Origin: Agrobacterium tumefaciens
Lineage (GTDB): Bacteria; Pseudomonadota; Alphaproteobacteria; Rhizobiales; Rhizobiaceae
Reading direction: 5' to 3'
NCBI RefSeq assembly: GCF_009649785.1
Contig: NZ_WJOK01000015.1
Location: 62,001 to 126,000 of the forward strand
Length of the DNA: 64,000 nt
Below the pieces are notes generated by a model, which was not told where the DNA came from, ran no database searches, and saw only the letters and a list, made by a program, of their open reading frames with translations. The position numbers and the translations under genes were made by a program. Positions 45,022 through 55,065 of the stretch are shown here, one piece after another (the stretch's first letter is position 1; every line of letters starts with the position of its first letter).

Positions 45022-45200
45022 TGTCCTGCGGTCTCCGCAAGCCAGCGAAAGGGCAGCCGGAACTCGTTGCGCTTGCAACTATGAGGCTTGCGTGCGGCTC
45101 TCAGTGGAACGGAGGTTTCACACCAAGGGCACCGGGCCGCGGCACCCGGCAGTTGGCGGTTGCAGGCAGGGCAGACTGGAAGGGGGCGAGGGTGGGACAC
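45018..45200 (-). CDS. Small zinc-ribbon-like protein (60 residues)
   Basis: The frame from GTG 45200 reads MSHPRPLPVCPACNRQLPG with C10-x2-C13 and a second pair C24-x2-C27 (CPWCETS), a plausible four-Cys zinc ribbon. The rest is basic. The stop overlaps the NUDIX-like start (ATGA), suggesting co-translation. GGAGC about nine bases upstream could be the ribosome site. I do not recognise a family; it could be a chance frame, but the Cys spacing and overlap favour a gene. Confidence 0.4.
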   Translation of the reverse strand: MSHPRPLPVCPACNRQLPGAAARCPWCETSVPLRAARKPHSCKRNEFRLPFRWLAETAGQ

Positions 45201-45519
45201 TAAAACGCTCCATGGCTACGTCGCGCGAGCGACGCATAACGAACCGCACTTTCAATTGCGTGGTTCCCGGAGCGGCTGGGTCTATGGCGGCGTTAAAGGT
45301 TCAGTGCTGCCAGCTCCGGGTTAGGGAACGTGCCTGATCAATAAGCCTGAAAAATACGGATTTCATGGTCGTTTTCATGATGCTTATCTGGGCAAGGATC
45401 GCGTTGACTGCAAGGTGACCTTTTGCCGCACGATAGGAATGATGTCGGACCATCCGCGCCAAATCGTACGTGAACGAACCTCGTGACATTCACTCAGCGG
45501 CAACAAGCTCTGCGACACT
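45201..45519. other. Intergenic region without a recognised gene
   Basis: About 320 bases. A leftward frame at 45301-45489 gives 62 residues without family resemblance. No repeat or RNA gene is seen. Confidence 0.35.
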
Positions 45520-46242
45520 TTATAGCCTTACTGTCAGACCCAGAGCTTTTCGCTTGAACGCGCGGACGACGATCGAGACATTGATGGAGGTTTTGCAGAC
45601 ATAGCTGTTATCGAACAACAGACCTGACCGGTCGTTGCACAGCACTGACGATTCGAGCGCCTGCTCAGCTAGGTTGCGCCCCCACTCGTTGTGGAAGAAC
45701 GTGCTTCCATCGGTAAAGCCAAGCCCGGTGCTCTGGTATGTCGGTCGAGCTTGCAGCGATCTTAAGGCGGCAAGATAAGTGGCATCATCCTCCGACCTGC
45801 GTCCAGCGACCATTGCTTTTCCCAGAGATTTCCGATCGATGCTGGGACGCCTCCAGATAATGAATCGGTTCTCAACCAGATCAATGTACTCATCGAGACC
45901 AGCAACGGGGATCGAGTGGGCGGCGACAGGTTGATAGAACATGAATGGATCGCTCTCTTCGGCGGCCGCATTCCCCCGGAAACACATAACCGCTTCGAGC
46001 GATACCACTATCTCCGGCCAGGCTTTAAGGACGGAGGACATCACCTGAGGGGCGACTCCAGCCTTCCGCCAGAGTGCATGTATTAAAGCCAGAGCAATCC
46101 ACCGTGGCTCGCCTGTCGTCTCGTTAGCCGCGTTAGCAATCGGTGCAAGGCAGGCCTCGTCCTCACATAGGATAGCGGCGACATCAGCCAGAGTAGCATG
46201 ATCAAGTCCAAAATTGGGCTTGGCAAGCAGGGCAGGAAACAA
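45520..46242 (-). CDS. Hypothetical protein of unknown family (about 240 residues)
   Basis: A long open frame leftward. The start is uncertain: TTG 46242 has AGAGG upstream and opens LFPALLAKPNFGLDHATLADV; the frame is open to 46392. The N-terminal half is helical and hydrophobic in places (RWIALALIHALWRKAGVAPQVMSSVLKAWPEIVVSLEAVM); the C-terminal half has FIIWRRPSIDRKSLGKAMVAGRRSEDDATYLAALRSL and GLGFTDGSTFFHNEWGRNLAEQ. No signal peptide is visible. I do not recognise the family. The gdhA gene lies upstream in the same direction. Confidence 0.5.
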   Translation of the reverse strand: MFPALLAKPNFGLDHATLADVAAILCEDEACLAPIANAANETTGEPRWIALALIHALWRKAGVAPQVMSSVLKAWPEIVVSLEAVMCFRGNAAAEESDPFMFYQPVAAHSIPVAGLDEYIDLVENRFIIWRRPSIDRKSLGKAMVAGRRSEDDATYLAALRSLQARPTYQSTGLGFTDGSTFFHNEWGRNLAEQALESSVLCNDRSGLLFDNSYVCKTSINVSIVVRAFKRKALGLTVRL

Positions 46243-46456
46243 GATGGTAACCTCTGAAAAACGCCTTGTTCTCAACAAAGAGAACAAAGACCAGTGGAGC
46301 GACTGAATTGGCGAACGACCCGATCGCACGCGTGCGATCGGGTGACGCTCCTGCTTTGAGGCGCAGCGGCTCCGGTCTGGCTTGAGGTCCAATAATCATC
46401 ACCGATGCGTTCCTCCAGGACAGCATGAGTCGAGCTGGGCCGCCGCTCGTGATCGC

Positions 46457-47830
<1,374 letters not shown>

Positions 47831-47895
47831 TTAAGGAAGATCGGCATGGGCAAGGCAGCCTGATCACTGCCGGCGAGGGTGACTGCCTTGGCTCG

Positions 47896-48798
47896 TCAGA
47901 CATCGGGGTTCTTTGACCTCACTCGCTCGGACATCATCGCCTGGAAGTTCGACAGCAGGATTATGCATCCGCCGATGACGACCCAGGCGTCTACGCCTTC
48001 TCCGTAAGCGTAGAACCCGACGACCGCAGCCATGGGTACACGCAAAAAGTCGATAGGCATGATGACAGATGCATCGAGGCGCTTAAGCGCCTGTGCCTGG
48101 CAGTAATGCGCACTCAAGGCACCAACGCCGGCAACCATCATCCACGGAATATCGGACAGGCTAACGTCCCTCCAGTCCGTCAACGCGGCCAGCAGTCCCA
48201 GCGGCAGTTGAATGAGGATCATCCAGACCACGATGATTGCTGGTGAGCATTCTTTCGTGAGCTGCTTGACGAGAATTAAGGAAAGCCCATAGCCGGCGGC
48301 CGCCAGCAGCACTAAACCAGCAGCCGGATCAATGACGCCGAATCCTGGACGCACTATCACCAGAACACCGATGAAACCGCCAAGGGTTGCGAGAAGCCGA
48401 GGCCCGGTTAGCTGCTCCTTGAGAAAAAGCCAGGCGAAAAATGCGACCCAGATCGGCATCGTAAATTCGAGTGCAAAGACCGAGGCCAGTGGGAGAGAGA
48501 CCACGCCAATGGTCCAGAAATACTGGGCGGTGAAGTGAACGACGTTTCGGGCGAGATGCCTTGGAAACAGTTTCTTCTGAAGGATCTGCGGCAGGAGTGA
48601 CCGTCCCACCAGCAAAATTACGCCGAGACCGACGAGAGCCCGGAAAAACAGCACCTGTCTGATCGACAAGGTCGATGCGAGCTCGCGAGACCCGACAGCC
48701 ATGCTTATGAAGGACGCCATGCTCAGCGCCATCCAGCCAAGTCCCTGCGCAAAACCTGCCCGCCCCCGCATTCCAGTAAAATGTGTGTCTTTTTCCAT
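47896..48798 (-). CDS. EamA/DMT-superfamily transporter
   Basis: A 300-residue inner-membrane protein with ten predicted helices arranged as two EamA repeats. Family segments include LEFTMPIWVAFFAWLFLKEQLTGPRLLATLGGFIGVLVIVRPG in the first repeat and SAHYCQAQALKRLDASVIMPIDFLRVPMAAVVGFYAYGE in the second. Members export amino acids, purines or other metabolites; the cargo here is unknown. ATG 48798 follows GGAGC. It sits downstream of the leftward Rnk-like gene and upstream of gdhA. Confidence 0.88.
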   Translation of the reverse strand: MEKDTHFTGMRGRAGFAQGLGWMALSMASFISMAVGSRELASTLSIRQVLFFRALVGLGVILLVGRSLLPQILQKKLFPRHLARNVVHFTAQYFWTIGVVSLPLASVFALEFTMPIWVAFFAWLFLKEQLTGPRLLATLGGFIGVLVIVRPGFGVIDPAAGLVLLAAAGYGLSLILVKQLTKECSPAIIVVWMILIQLPLGLLAALTDWRDVSLSDIPWMMVAGVGALSAHYCQAQALKRLDASVIMPIDFLRVPMAAVVGFYAYGEGVDAWVVIGGCIILLSNFQAMMSERVRSKNPDV

Positions 48799-48979
48799 GA
48801 TTGCTCCGGACAGCTTGTGCTGCCGCAATAGAGGAAGCCTTGGTCCACTTTTGTTGGCCAAACATCTGAAGCACCATACGAAACAGATGTTGTTGGTGCG
48901 TTCAAAGGGCGGAGGAACGTGCGCAAGCAAGCGCAGACATCCGGTCCTGCAGACCTTTCTTGCGTCGATATCATCGCGT

Positions 48980-49405
48980 TCAGAGGTGGCTGAAGGCTTC
49001 CGCGGCTGCTCGTCTTTCACCGGCACGGCCGACCCGGACGACAGTCAATTGATGTCTGTGTCCATCGCGAGAATTCCACTCGCCGCGCTGCCCGGGCTTA
49101 AGGCCCAAGAGCGCCACGCCAACAGGCGTCAATACAGACAAGCGGCCCGCGTCTGCCAGCACTTCATTCGGGAGAACAAGGGTAACCTGGCGTTGCTGCC
49201 CCTCTACATCATACGAGACAGTTGATCCTAGGCAGACCGTGTCGAGCGAGACCTGTTCGTCTGCCAAGACCCAGGAGTTTTCCAGCTTCTCACTCAAGTC
49301 GGGGCCGACGTCGAAATCATTGGTCAGGGCCACGAGCGTCAGGCGGCTAAGTGTGTGAAAGTCTGTTGCCCCGATTATGGGCATGGTTTGGCTGAGTGAA
49401 GACAT
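48980..49405 (-). CDS. Rnk/GreA-type C-terminal domain protein (copy 1)
   Basis: About 141 residues. The C-terminal domain reads LGSTVSYDVEGQQRQVTLVLPNEVLADAGRLSVLTPVGVALLGLKPGQRGEW, the FKBP-like fold shared by GreA, GreB and Rnk, with an Rnk-like N-terminal helix pair (LSRLTLVALTNDF). Rnk binds RNA polymerase near the secondary channel and alters nucleotide pools. ATG 49405 is preferred to the longer start. A divergent second copy is at 49925-50338. Confidence 0.82.
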   Translation of the reverse strand: MSSLSQTMPIIGATDFHTLSRLTLVALTNDFDVGPDLSEKLENSWVLADEQVSLDTVCLGSTVSYDVEGQQRQVTLVLPNEVLADAGRLSVLTPVGVALLGLKPGQRGEWNSRDGHRHQLTVVRVGRAGERRAAAEAFSHL

Positions 49406-49924
49406 GTTTATTGTGACCTGCGCAACAACCCCATCGCTAGAGGAAGGGCGTTGACTTGTTTGAAGAGAGACTTGCCGCAGATGGTAAGGCGAACGTGTTG
49501 ACGTAGCCACTCTGGATCCGGCAGGCGACAGTGGCCGGACCCGGTTACGATCCTGCGATGGGGCAGACCCTGAAAGCGCTCACTGCGCGTCTTTTGCTCT
49601 CGTTCAACATCAACCTAGCATTTATGGAAGGTGCCATGAAGTCAAGGGCACTTGCCGAGATCAAAAGCGCCGGGCAGCGTCTCACGGAGCGCTTCTTGAC
49701 TTCCCCCTCAGGCATGCCATGATTAGGGCACCATGTTGAAAATTGGCAATTCACATAAATTTCGCCTCTGCCGAGAGTATCCCGTCGAAGGATACTAGCC
49801 CGGGACGTAGACTGCTGTCGCGCGTCTGAACCCGGGCTTTGATCCTGCGGGATTGCGCGACCTCACCCTCCACAAGCAGTCTTTTTAAAACGCAGCTATT
49901 CGGCCGCGGTACGAGGCATATGAA
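49406..49924. other. Divergent region between two Rnk-like genes
   Basis: About 520 bases. No frame resembles a known protein; a rightward frame at 49531-49722 has no support. The region must contain the promoters of the two Rnk-like genes. Confidence 0.4.
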
Positions 49925-50338
49925 ATGAACACCACTGATTACACAAAGCCGTCCATCATCGTCCGGCAGACTGACCACGCTCGTCTGACCGCTCTTGCAC
50001 TGGCGGCACCGGGGCGCGACCTCGACGATGCCGAGAAGTTGCTTATCGAACTTGAGCGTGCTGATGTCGTAGAGGATGACCAGTTCCCCGCAGACGCAGT
50101 GGCGGTCGGATCGACGGTATCCTACCTGACGGAAGGCGGAGCCAGAAGGACGGTAACTCTTTGTTACCCCGGCCTCGCCGACATCGAACGCTCAATGGTC
50201 AGCGTGCTGACCCCGATTGGAGCTGCTCTTCTTGGTCTTTCTCCCGGACAGCAGATCGAGTGGAAGGGCCGTGACGGGCATTCACACAAGTTGACCGTCC
50301 TTGAGGTGATGGCCGACTTAACGGTCAACGCCTCTTAA
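49925..50338 (+). CDS. Rnk/GreA-type C-terminal domain protein (copy 2)
   Basis: A 137-residue protein. The N-terminal part SIIVRQTDHARLTALAL and LLIELERADVVEDDQFP is the Rnk-like start; VGSTVSYLTEGGARRTVTLCYPG and VSVLTPIGAALLGLSPGQQIEWKGRDG form the GreA/GreB C-terminal-type domain. It aligns throughout with the divergent copy at 48980-49405. It probably modulates RNA polymerase. It has no visible operon partner. Confidence 0.85.
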   Translation: MNTTDYTKPSIIVRQTDHARLTALALAAPGRDLDDAEKLLIELERADVVEDDQFPADAVAVGSTVSYLTEGGARRTVTLCYPGLADIERSMVSVLTPIGAALLGLSPGQQIEWKGRDGHSHKLTVLEVMADLTVNAS

Positions 50339-50751
50339 GACCCTCATTCCGGATGATACGAGAACCCGTTTACAAATTGACGGCGACCGTCCGCATCCAC
50401 CGATTGACGAGGTCACAATTCAAACGTCGCGAGTAATCGCGACTATTGCGATCCCAATCGATGCCAGAGAGCTTCATCTTCCACTCCCTTGGTTGGCCAT
50501 CTGTCCCTGGATGACCCGGCAAGCTTCGATCCATGCATACCGCCTTGCGTTTCAACGTGAATGAACATCACCTGAATATCTGAATGAGCTACTAGAAGCG
50601 CAATCGTTTCGGCACCCATCACCTCTTTCTCGAAGTTGTTCGAGGAGCAGGTGGCGGCTCAGATGGTTATGCTTGACTGATGTCACACATCCTGCAACGC
50701 CATTGCCACGCCGAAAAACGAGGCGGATAAATGCCATGGACGATCCAGCGC
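50339..50751. other. Intergenic region without a recognised gene
   Basis: About 410 bases between convergent genes. Leftward short frames (50370-50555, 50552-50842) lack family resemblance. No clear terminator or repeat is seen. Confidence 0.4.
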
Positions 50752-51720
50752 CTAAAGTTCGCCCTTCCGGTGTTGAGATGGGCTGACCCCAAATGCTTTT
50801 TTGAAGCTCTGGGTGAAGGCACTTTGGGTTGCAAATCCCCACGCCTGAGAAATCTCCTTTACGGACCGATCCTTATTCCGATCGATCTCGTCGCGAGCTT
50901 TTTGAAGGCGCAGAGCAAGCTGATACTCACTTATTGTTTGTCCCACGCAGTTCAAAAAGGAATATTGCAAAGAACGAACACTGACCCCGCTCAGGCCCGC
51001 CAAGAGTTCAGGAGAGCTTCTAGCCGCTGGGTGCGCATGGATATAATCAATCGCTCGACGGACTTGTCGTGGAGCAATGACGGGCACAGGCGCCTCAAGT
51101 TTTTGCGTGTAGTTGTTCGGATAGTTTAGAAGAAAACTGTCAACGATCAGATTACCCATACTCGGAGACTGCTTATTCAATGACCTGGCAATTCCTTGTA
51201 ACGGTGAACCGTTCAGCATTTGAACAAGAGCCGGAAGCCCTTCGAGTTTGCCATGATCCAGAGCGCGTTTGCTAAATTCGATCGGCTGAACCACAGGCCG
51301 ATCGAGCAATATCGACATGCGTCTTGATAATAGAGCGTCTGAGATAACGACTGTTGAATGTTCGCTACCATCAAGGACATCCACGCTATCGGCGTGCCGG
51401 TAGCCAATGACCTGATTAGCCGCAATCGATAGCCTTTCACCCCGGAAGTCATATTCGGTCGCTCCCTTGCTCGCGAAATTAAACAGAACAGCGTCGAACA
51501 TCGCAATGGGAGTAACGCGATACGAACCTATGGTCGCCGACCATTCGAAGAATACTTCATCGATTACGGCCAGTTGACCGGTGACCCCGTAGTTGTCGTG
51601 TGAGCCCAGTGGCATGACAGCGACGGGAGCATACGCCTCACTCAGATACTCTTCGACTTCCCCAATATCTCTCGACGAGATCTTGAGCTTTTTGTACAGC
51701 CCGTCCGACATTTCCCGCAC
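50752..51720 (-). CDS. AraC-family transcriptional regulator
   Basis: A 322-residue regulator. The N-terminal part resembles the AraC_binding_2 cupin-like domain (FDFRGERLSIAANQVIGYRHADSV region). The C-terminal double helix-turn-helix reads RRAIDYIHAHPAARSSPELLAGLSGVSVRSLQYSFLNCVGQTISEYQ and DRSVKEISQAWGFATQSAFTQSFKKAFGVSPSQHRK. No catabolic gene adjoins it, so the target is unknown. The gene faces the Rnk-like copy 2 convergently. Confidence 0.9.
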   Translation of the reverse strand: MREMSDGLYKKLKISSRDIGEVEEYLSEAYAPVAVMPLGSHDNYGVTGQLAVIDEVFFEWSATIGSYRVTPIAMFDAVLFNFASKGATEYDFRGERLSIAANQVIGYRHADSVDVLDGSEHSTVVISDALLSRRMSILLDRPVVQPIEFSKRALDHGKLEGLPALVQMLNGSPLQGIARSLNKQSPSMGNLIVDSFLLNYPNNYTQKLEAPVPVIAPRQVRRAIDYIHAHPAARSSPELLAGLSGVSVRSLQYSFLNCVGQTISEYQLALRLQKARDEIDRNKDRSVKEISQAWGFATQSAFTQSFKKAFGVSPSQHRKGEL

Positions 51721-52169
51721 ATCCCAACACAGGTTGACGTGATAAAAAGCGCATTAGGTACCAACTCAAATCACCTGAAATGGCATCATATGTCCCTATA
51801 ATAACCAACGGTGCGGCATCATTTAGATCTGGGAATCAACCGAGGGTATTGCTCCATTTCGGTCGTAATCAGTCATGCTTGCAATCAGCCTCTGCGTTGC
51901 GGAAGACGTTCTCAATGTCTAGTGAACGGTTCAGAGGACATTTGTCCGGCACGCTGGCAATAGTCGCAAAAAAATTGCACCTCAGAAACACACCTGCACT
52001 TTACAGGTGGCTCATCGGCTTCACGCGCCTTTTGAGAGTGAGAGTTTTCGACTATTCTTAATTATAAACATTGGCGCCTTACCGGTCGCGGCTCTAAACC
52101 TCTAAAAAAGGTTCACGTCGAATGGCTTAGCCAAGGATTATGGCCTAAACGTCCGCGACATAAAGTGGT
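51721..52169. other. Intergenic region without a recognised gene
   Basis: About 450 bases between the divergent AraC and ArsR regulators. A rightward frame at 51780-52061 gives 93 residues with no family resemblance and no ribosome site. The last part before 52140 is A+T rich and probably holds the ArsR promoter. Confidence 0.4.
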
Positions 52170-52517
52170 TTGGATACGGATTTGATACAGAGATGTCTGG
52201 ATGAGCAATCAATTATTTCGGCCTCCAAGCTTTTAGCGGCGATGGAAAACCCGAAAAGGCTCGCAATACTGCGGATTCTCGTTGACGCCGAAATTCCGGT
52301 TGGTGAGCTGGCACACCGGGTTGGCCTCAGCCAATCAGCCTTGTCGCAACACCTCGCCAAGCTGCGCAATGCAAACGTCGTACAAACCCGCCGTGAAGCG
52401 CAGGTGATCTACTATTTCAGCCATTCCGATGCCGTGCGGCGTATTTTAGCTACTTTGGAAGCGATTTTCCGCGAGCAGCCGCCTGTGTCTCCGGCTGCTG
52501 CGCCAAGCGGGCGATAA
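52170..52517 (+). CDS. ArsR-family regulator, NolR-like
   Basis: A 115-residue winged helix: KLLAAMENPKRLAILRILVDAEIPVGELAHRVGLSQSALSQHLAKLRNANVVQTRREAQVIYYFSHSDAVRRILATLEAIF. The GLSQSALSQHLAKLR recognition helix and the IYY...SDAV end match rhizobial NolR, a regulator of nodulation and plasmid-transfer genes. There are no Cys residues of the metal-sensing ArsR type. The start seems to be TTG 52170, since the first ATG would remove the first helix. It is convergent with virB11. Confidence 0.85.
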   Translation: MDTDLIQRCLDEQSIISASKLLAAMENPKRLAILRILVDAEIPVGELAHRVGLSQSALSQHLAKLRNANVVQTRREAQVIYYFSHSDAVRRILATLEAIFREQPPVSPAAAPSGR

Positions 52518-52859
52518 ATTCGCCCCGGCGCATGAAGCTGGTAACGTTATGGATGGCTTCACTGGATTGGACTGGCTGGCCAGTCAAGATTCCTCGCCGC
52601 TTTAGACTGTTTTCTTGATGTATTGTAAGCGGTTGTCCGACCGCATATTGTCCGCTGTCGCCTGATCTGTGATCGACACTCCATGGATGAGTGACAACGA
52701 GGATCTTGCAGGCATACGTCAGAGTTGCCTTAAGGTGTACTACGCTTATCGACTTACACGGTTACCGTGCTGCTTTCGGCGCTCTTTACGGAGACACACC
52801 CAACAAGAAACATCAGGACCACAATCCGCACCTCGGAACTCCGTAAGTCGCTCAGTTTG
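52518..52859. other. Intergenic region without a recognised gene
   Basis: About 340 bases between the ArsR gene and the end of virB11. No frame with family resemblance is seen and no clear terminator hairpin with a T run. Confidence 0.4.
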
Positions 52860-53870
52860 CTATTCCGTGGCTCTACACTCACTCCTGAAATACACCTCAG
52901 ACAGCCGAAAGTTTCCTTTGTGTCGCCTGCACTGAGCAACGATATCGATACTCGCCTTCAAAAAAGCCACGATGTCGGCCCGGTCCAGGCCTGCGCCGCC
53001 CTGCGACTCCTTAACGAGCAGGACCAGTTGCTCAAAAGCCAATTCGGCCGAGTTCGCATGGACCGTGGTTATTGAGCCAGGATGGCCCGAATTCACGTTC
53101 CGGATATAATAAAAGGCCGTCCCATCGCGAAGCTCCTGAAGCAGAATCCTATCCGGCCGCATACGAAGACAGGATTCGAGAAGCTCTTTCGGTCCGGCAC
53201 GCGAAAGCCCCTGCCGTCCTTTCGAGTAGAACAAGCGCACGTGGTTCGGTTGTGAGATAACGAGCTCGGGAGTGTCCTCGATTGAAATGACCCTCTCGTT
53301 TTCGGGAATATGCTTGATCAATGCTTTGGAAAGCGTCGTTTTCGCCGAACCTGTGGCGCCAGAAATGATGATGTTTTTTCGAGCGATGACGGCCTGCCGC
53401 AGGAAATCCTTAAAACGGCCGGCACGATATGTTTCACACAGTTCCTCATCCTGCGCGGAGGAGGAGGTACTGGTCGCTGCGCACGCTGTCTGGAAAAATC
53501 CCTTTTCCTCCAGATCATCAAGACTGAAGTCGACCGAGGAAGGCTTGCGGATTGTCATGCTGACAGTGTCATTGATGGTCGCCGGGGGGATGACGATCTG
53601 GATTCGTTCGTTCCCGGGTAGCGTCGCCGACAATATTGGACGCGTCTCATCAATCGACTGATGGGAAAAACTTGCGACTGCCCGGGCAAGACGCATGAGC
53701 TTTTCGAAGGTCAGCTCCGGCATTTCATAGGTCCGCCACCCACCGGGACCTTCCGTCAACACCTGCCCGGGCCGATTGACAATCACCTCTAGGAGAGACT
53801 TGTCCTGAAGGAATGTCGAAAACGGCTTCAACAGCTCGCTGACGACAGCCGATTCTTGCCTCTCTGACAT
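52860..53870 (-). CDS. virB11: VirB11-type secretion ATPase with altered P-loop
   Basis: A 336-residue hexameric traffic ATPase at the base of the type IV secretion machine. Domains: N-terminal domain (about 1-150; LEVIVNRPGQVLTEGPGGW), then the RecA-like domain with IIISGATGSAKTTLSKAL, the Asp-box ERVISIEDTPELV, MRPDRILLQELRDGTAFYYI and the His-box SGHPGSITTVHANS. The Walker A usually reads G-x-T-G-S-G-K-T; here the glycine before Lys is Ala (codon GCG). A spacer TACAATSTSSSAQDEEL precedes the P-loop. It is the last virB gene. Confidence 0.93.
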   Translation of the reverse strand: MSERQESAVVSELLKPFSTFLQDKSLLEVIVNRPGQVLTEGPGGWRTYEMPELTFEKLMRLARAVASFSHQSIDETRPILSATLPGNERIQIVIPPATINDTVSMTIRKPSSVDFSLDDLEEKGFFQTACAATSTSSSAQDEELCETYRAGRFKDFLRQAVIARKNIIISGATGSAKTTLSKALIKHIPENERVISIEDTPELVISQPNHVRLFYSKGRQGLSRAGPKELLESCLRMRPDRILLQELRDGTAFYYIRNVNSGHPGSITTVHANSAELAFEQLVLLVKESQGGAGLDRADIVAFLKASIDIVAQCRRHKGNFRLSEVYFRSECRATE

Positions 53871-53878
53871 TTCGCGCT

Positions 53879-55051
53879 CTATTTCGTTAGGAGCGTCGAT
53901 CGTGGCGCGAAATCCCCCAGGACTGCACGATCGAAAACGCGGTTTCTGGGTTCGGTCACCCGAAGACCGTAGATGCCGGAAAAGTCGAGATCGCGAGCGA
54001 CAAAGATCGAAACCGGTTCACCTTGGTGCTTATTGAGTGTCGGCGGGATATTGATGGACTGCTCGACCGCGATGGCGGCCGCCTGTTGACTGGCACTCGT
54101 TGTTTTTTGCGCGTCGACATCGCTGTCCTGCAGCCGACTGCTTGCATAGTTCGTCGCGTCCCCGACAATGGAAAGCAGAAGAGCGCTGCCGAACCGCTCC
54201 CACCAATGGGTGTCGACATGGCCGTCGACACCGGCACGACCCAGTGCGTCGGTTGCTGGTGATGCGAGAGTGACGATAACGCCCTTCGGCGTTTTCGCGC
54301 GATTCCAGAGAATGAACAGGCGCTTTTGCCCGCGTTGAAGCCCTCCACGATATTCGCCGACAACCTGCGTGCCCTTTTCCATCAAGACCACCCTGCCATT
54401 GTCAGAGAGAACATCGCGGTTGATCACACAAGTGGTAAATCCCGGCTGGTCGGATGCTAACGCGGTTTCAAGAACGCAGGGAATGGTCGTTCCCATCGCG
54501 ACGATGAAATTGCGGTTTCCGAGTGTACCGGCCCTTGAGCCTTCAAGCCGCGTTGGCCGCAGCAGGCCATCGAAACGATGCTGCTCATTGTTTTGCTGGT
54601 TCTGAACAGACATATTGTTGTCGAGCGGCACGAAATTACTGTTGTCGGAAGGATAAGAGCTGTCGCTTTCCCTCAGCTCTTTCCGATTCCTCTGCCCTCC
54701 ACTGAAGGCCATCACGGGCGCGCGGCGGGCGGAATCGAGCAGCTTATCCTGCTCTTCAATGACCGGTTCGACGACAGGCGTTGGCAATTTTACTTCAGGG
54801 AGCGCCTGGTCCGGTTCAACTTTCTCTTTTGCGGCCTCGAAGGGGGTCGTCTGACGAATAATGATCCGTTCGGGCTGAAGATTTTCATCCCTTCCCTTCT
54901 TTCCCGTCGTCGACCAAAGCGCGAAGCTGACAAACGCGATGATCGCAATGGCAACAGCGCCGCGTTTCAAGAGAGGGCTGTTGTCGATCTGACGACTGGT
55001 GACGGTTTCGGCACGCTCTCCGGGGATGCGATCCTCGTCTTCCTGAGCCAT
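53879..55051 (-). CDS. virB10: VirB10, inner-to-outer membrane core subunit of the T4SS
   Basis: A 390-residue protein with a cytoplasmic N-terminus, one membrane helix (about 32-48) and a Pro/Glu-rich periplasmic region (VEPDQALPEVKLPTPVVEPVIEEQ). The C-terminal beta-barrel domain has GTTIPCVLETALASDQPGFTTCVI, LMEKGTQVVGEYRGGLQRGQKRLFILWNRAKTP and, at the end, IFVARDLDFSGIYGL. It forms the outer-membrane ring with VirB7 and VirB9 and senses energy from the ATPases. The gene is 14 bp from virB9 and 8 bp from virB11. Confidence 0.95.
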   Translation of the reverse strand: MAQEDEDRIPGERAETVTSRQIDNSPLLKRGAVAIAIIAFVSFALWSTTGKKGRDENLQPERIIIRQTTPFEAAKEKVEPDQALPEVKLPTPVVEPVIEEQDKLLDSARRAPVMAFSGGQRNRKELRESDSSYPSDNSNFVPLDNNMSVQNQQNNEQHRFDGLLRPTRLEGSRAGTLGNRNFIVAMGTTIPCVLETALASDQPGFTTCVINRDVLSDNGRVVLMEKGTQVVGEYRGGLQRGQKRLFILWNRAKTPKGVIVTLASPATDALGRAGVDGHVDTHWWERFGSALLLSIVGDATNYASSRLQDSDVDAQKTTSASQQAAAIAVEQSINIPPTLNKHQGEPVSIFVARDLDFSGIYGLRVTEPRNRVFDRAVLGDFAPRSTLLTK

Positions 55052-55065
55052 GACTGTTCCCTTCC

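Noticed and set aside
51780-52061. Rightward 93-codon frame between the AraC and ArsR genes
   Set aside because: No ribosome site and no family resemblance, in a region expected to hold promoters.
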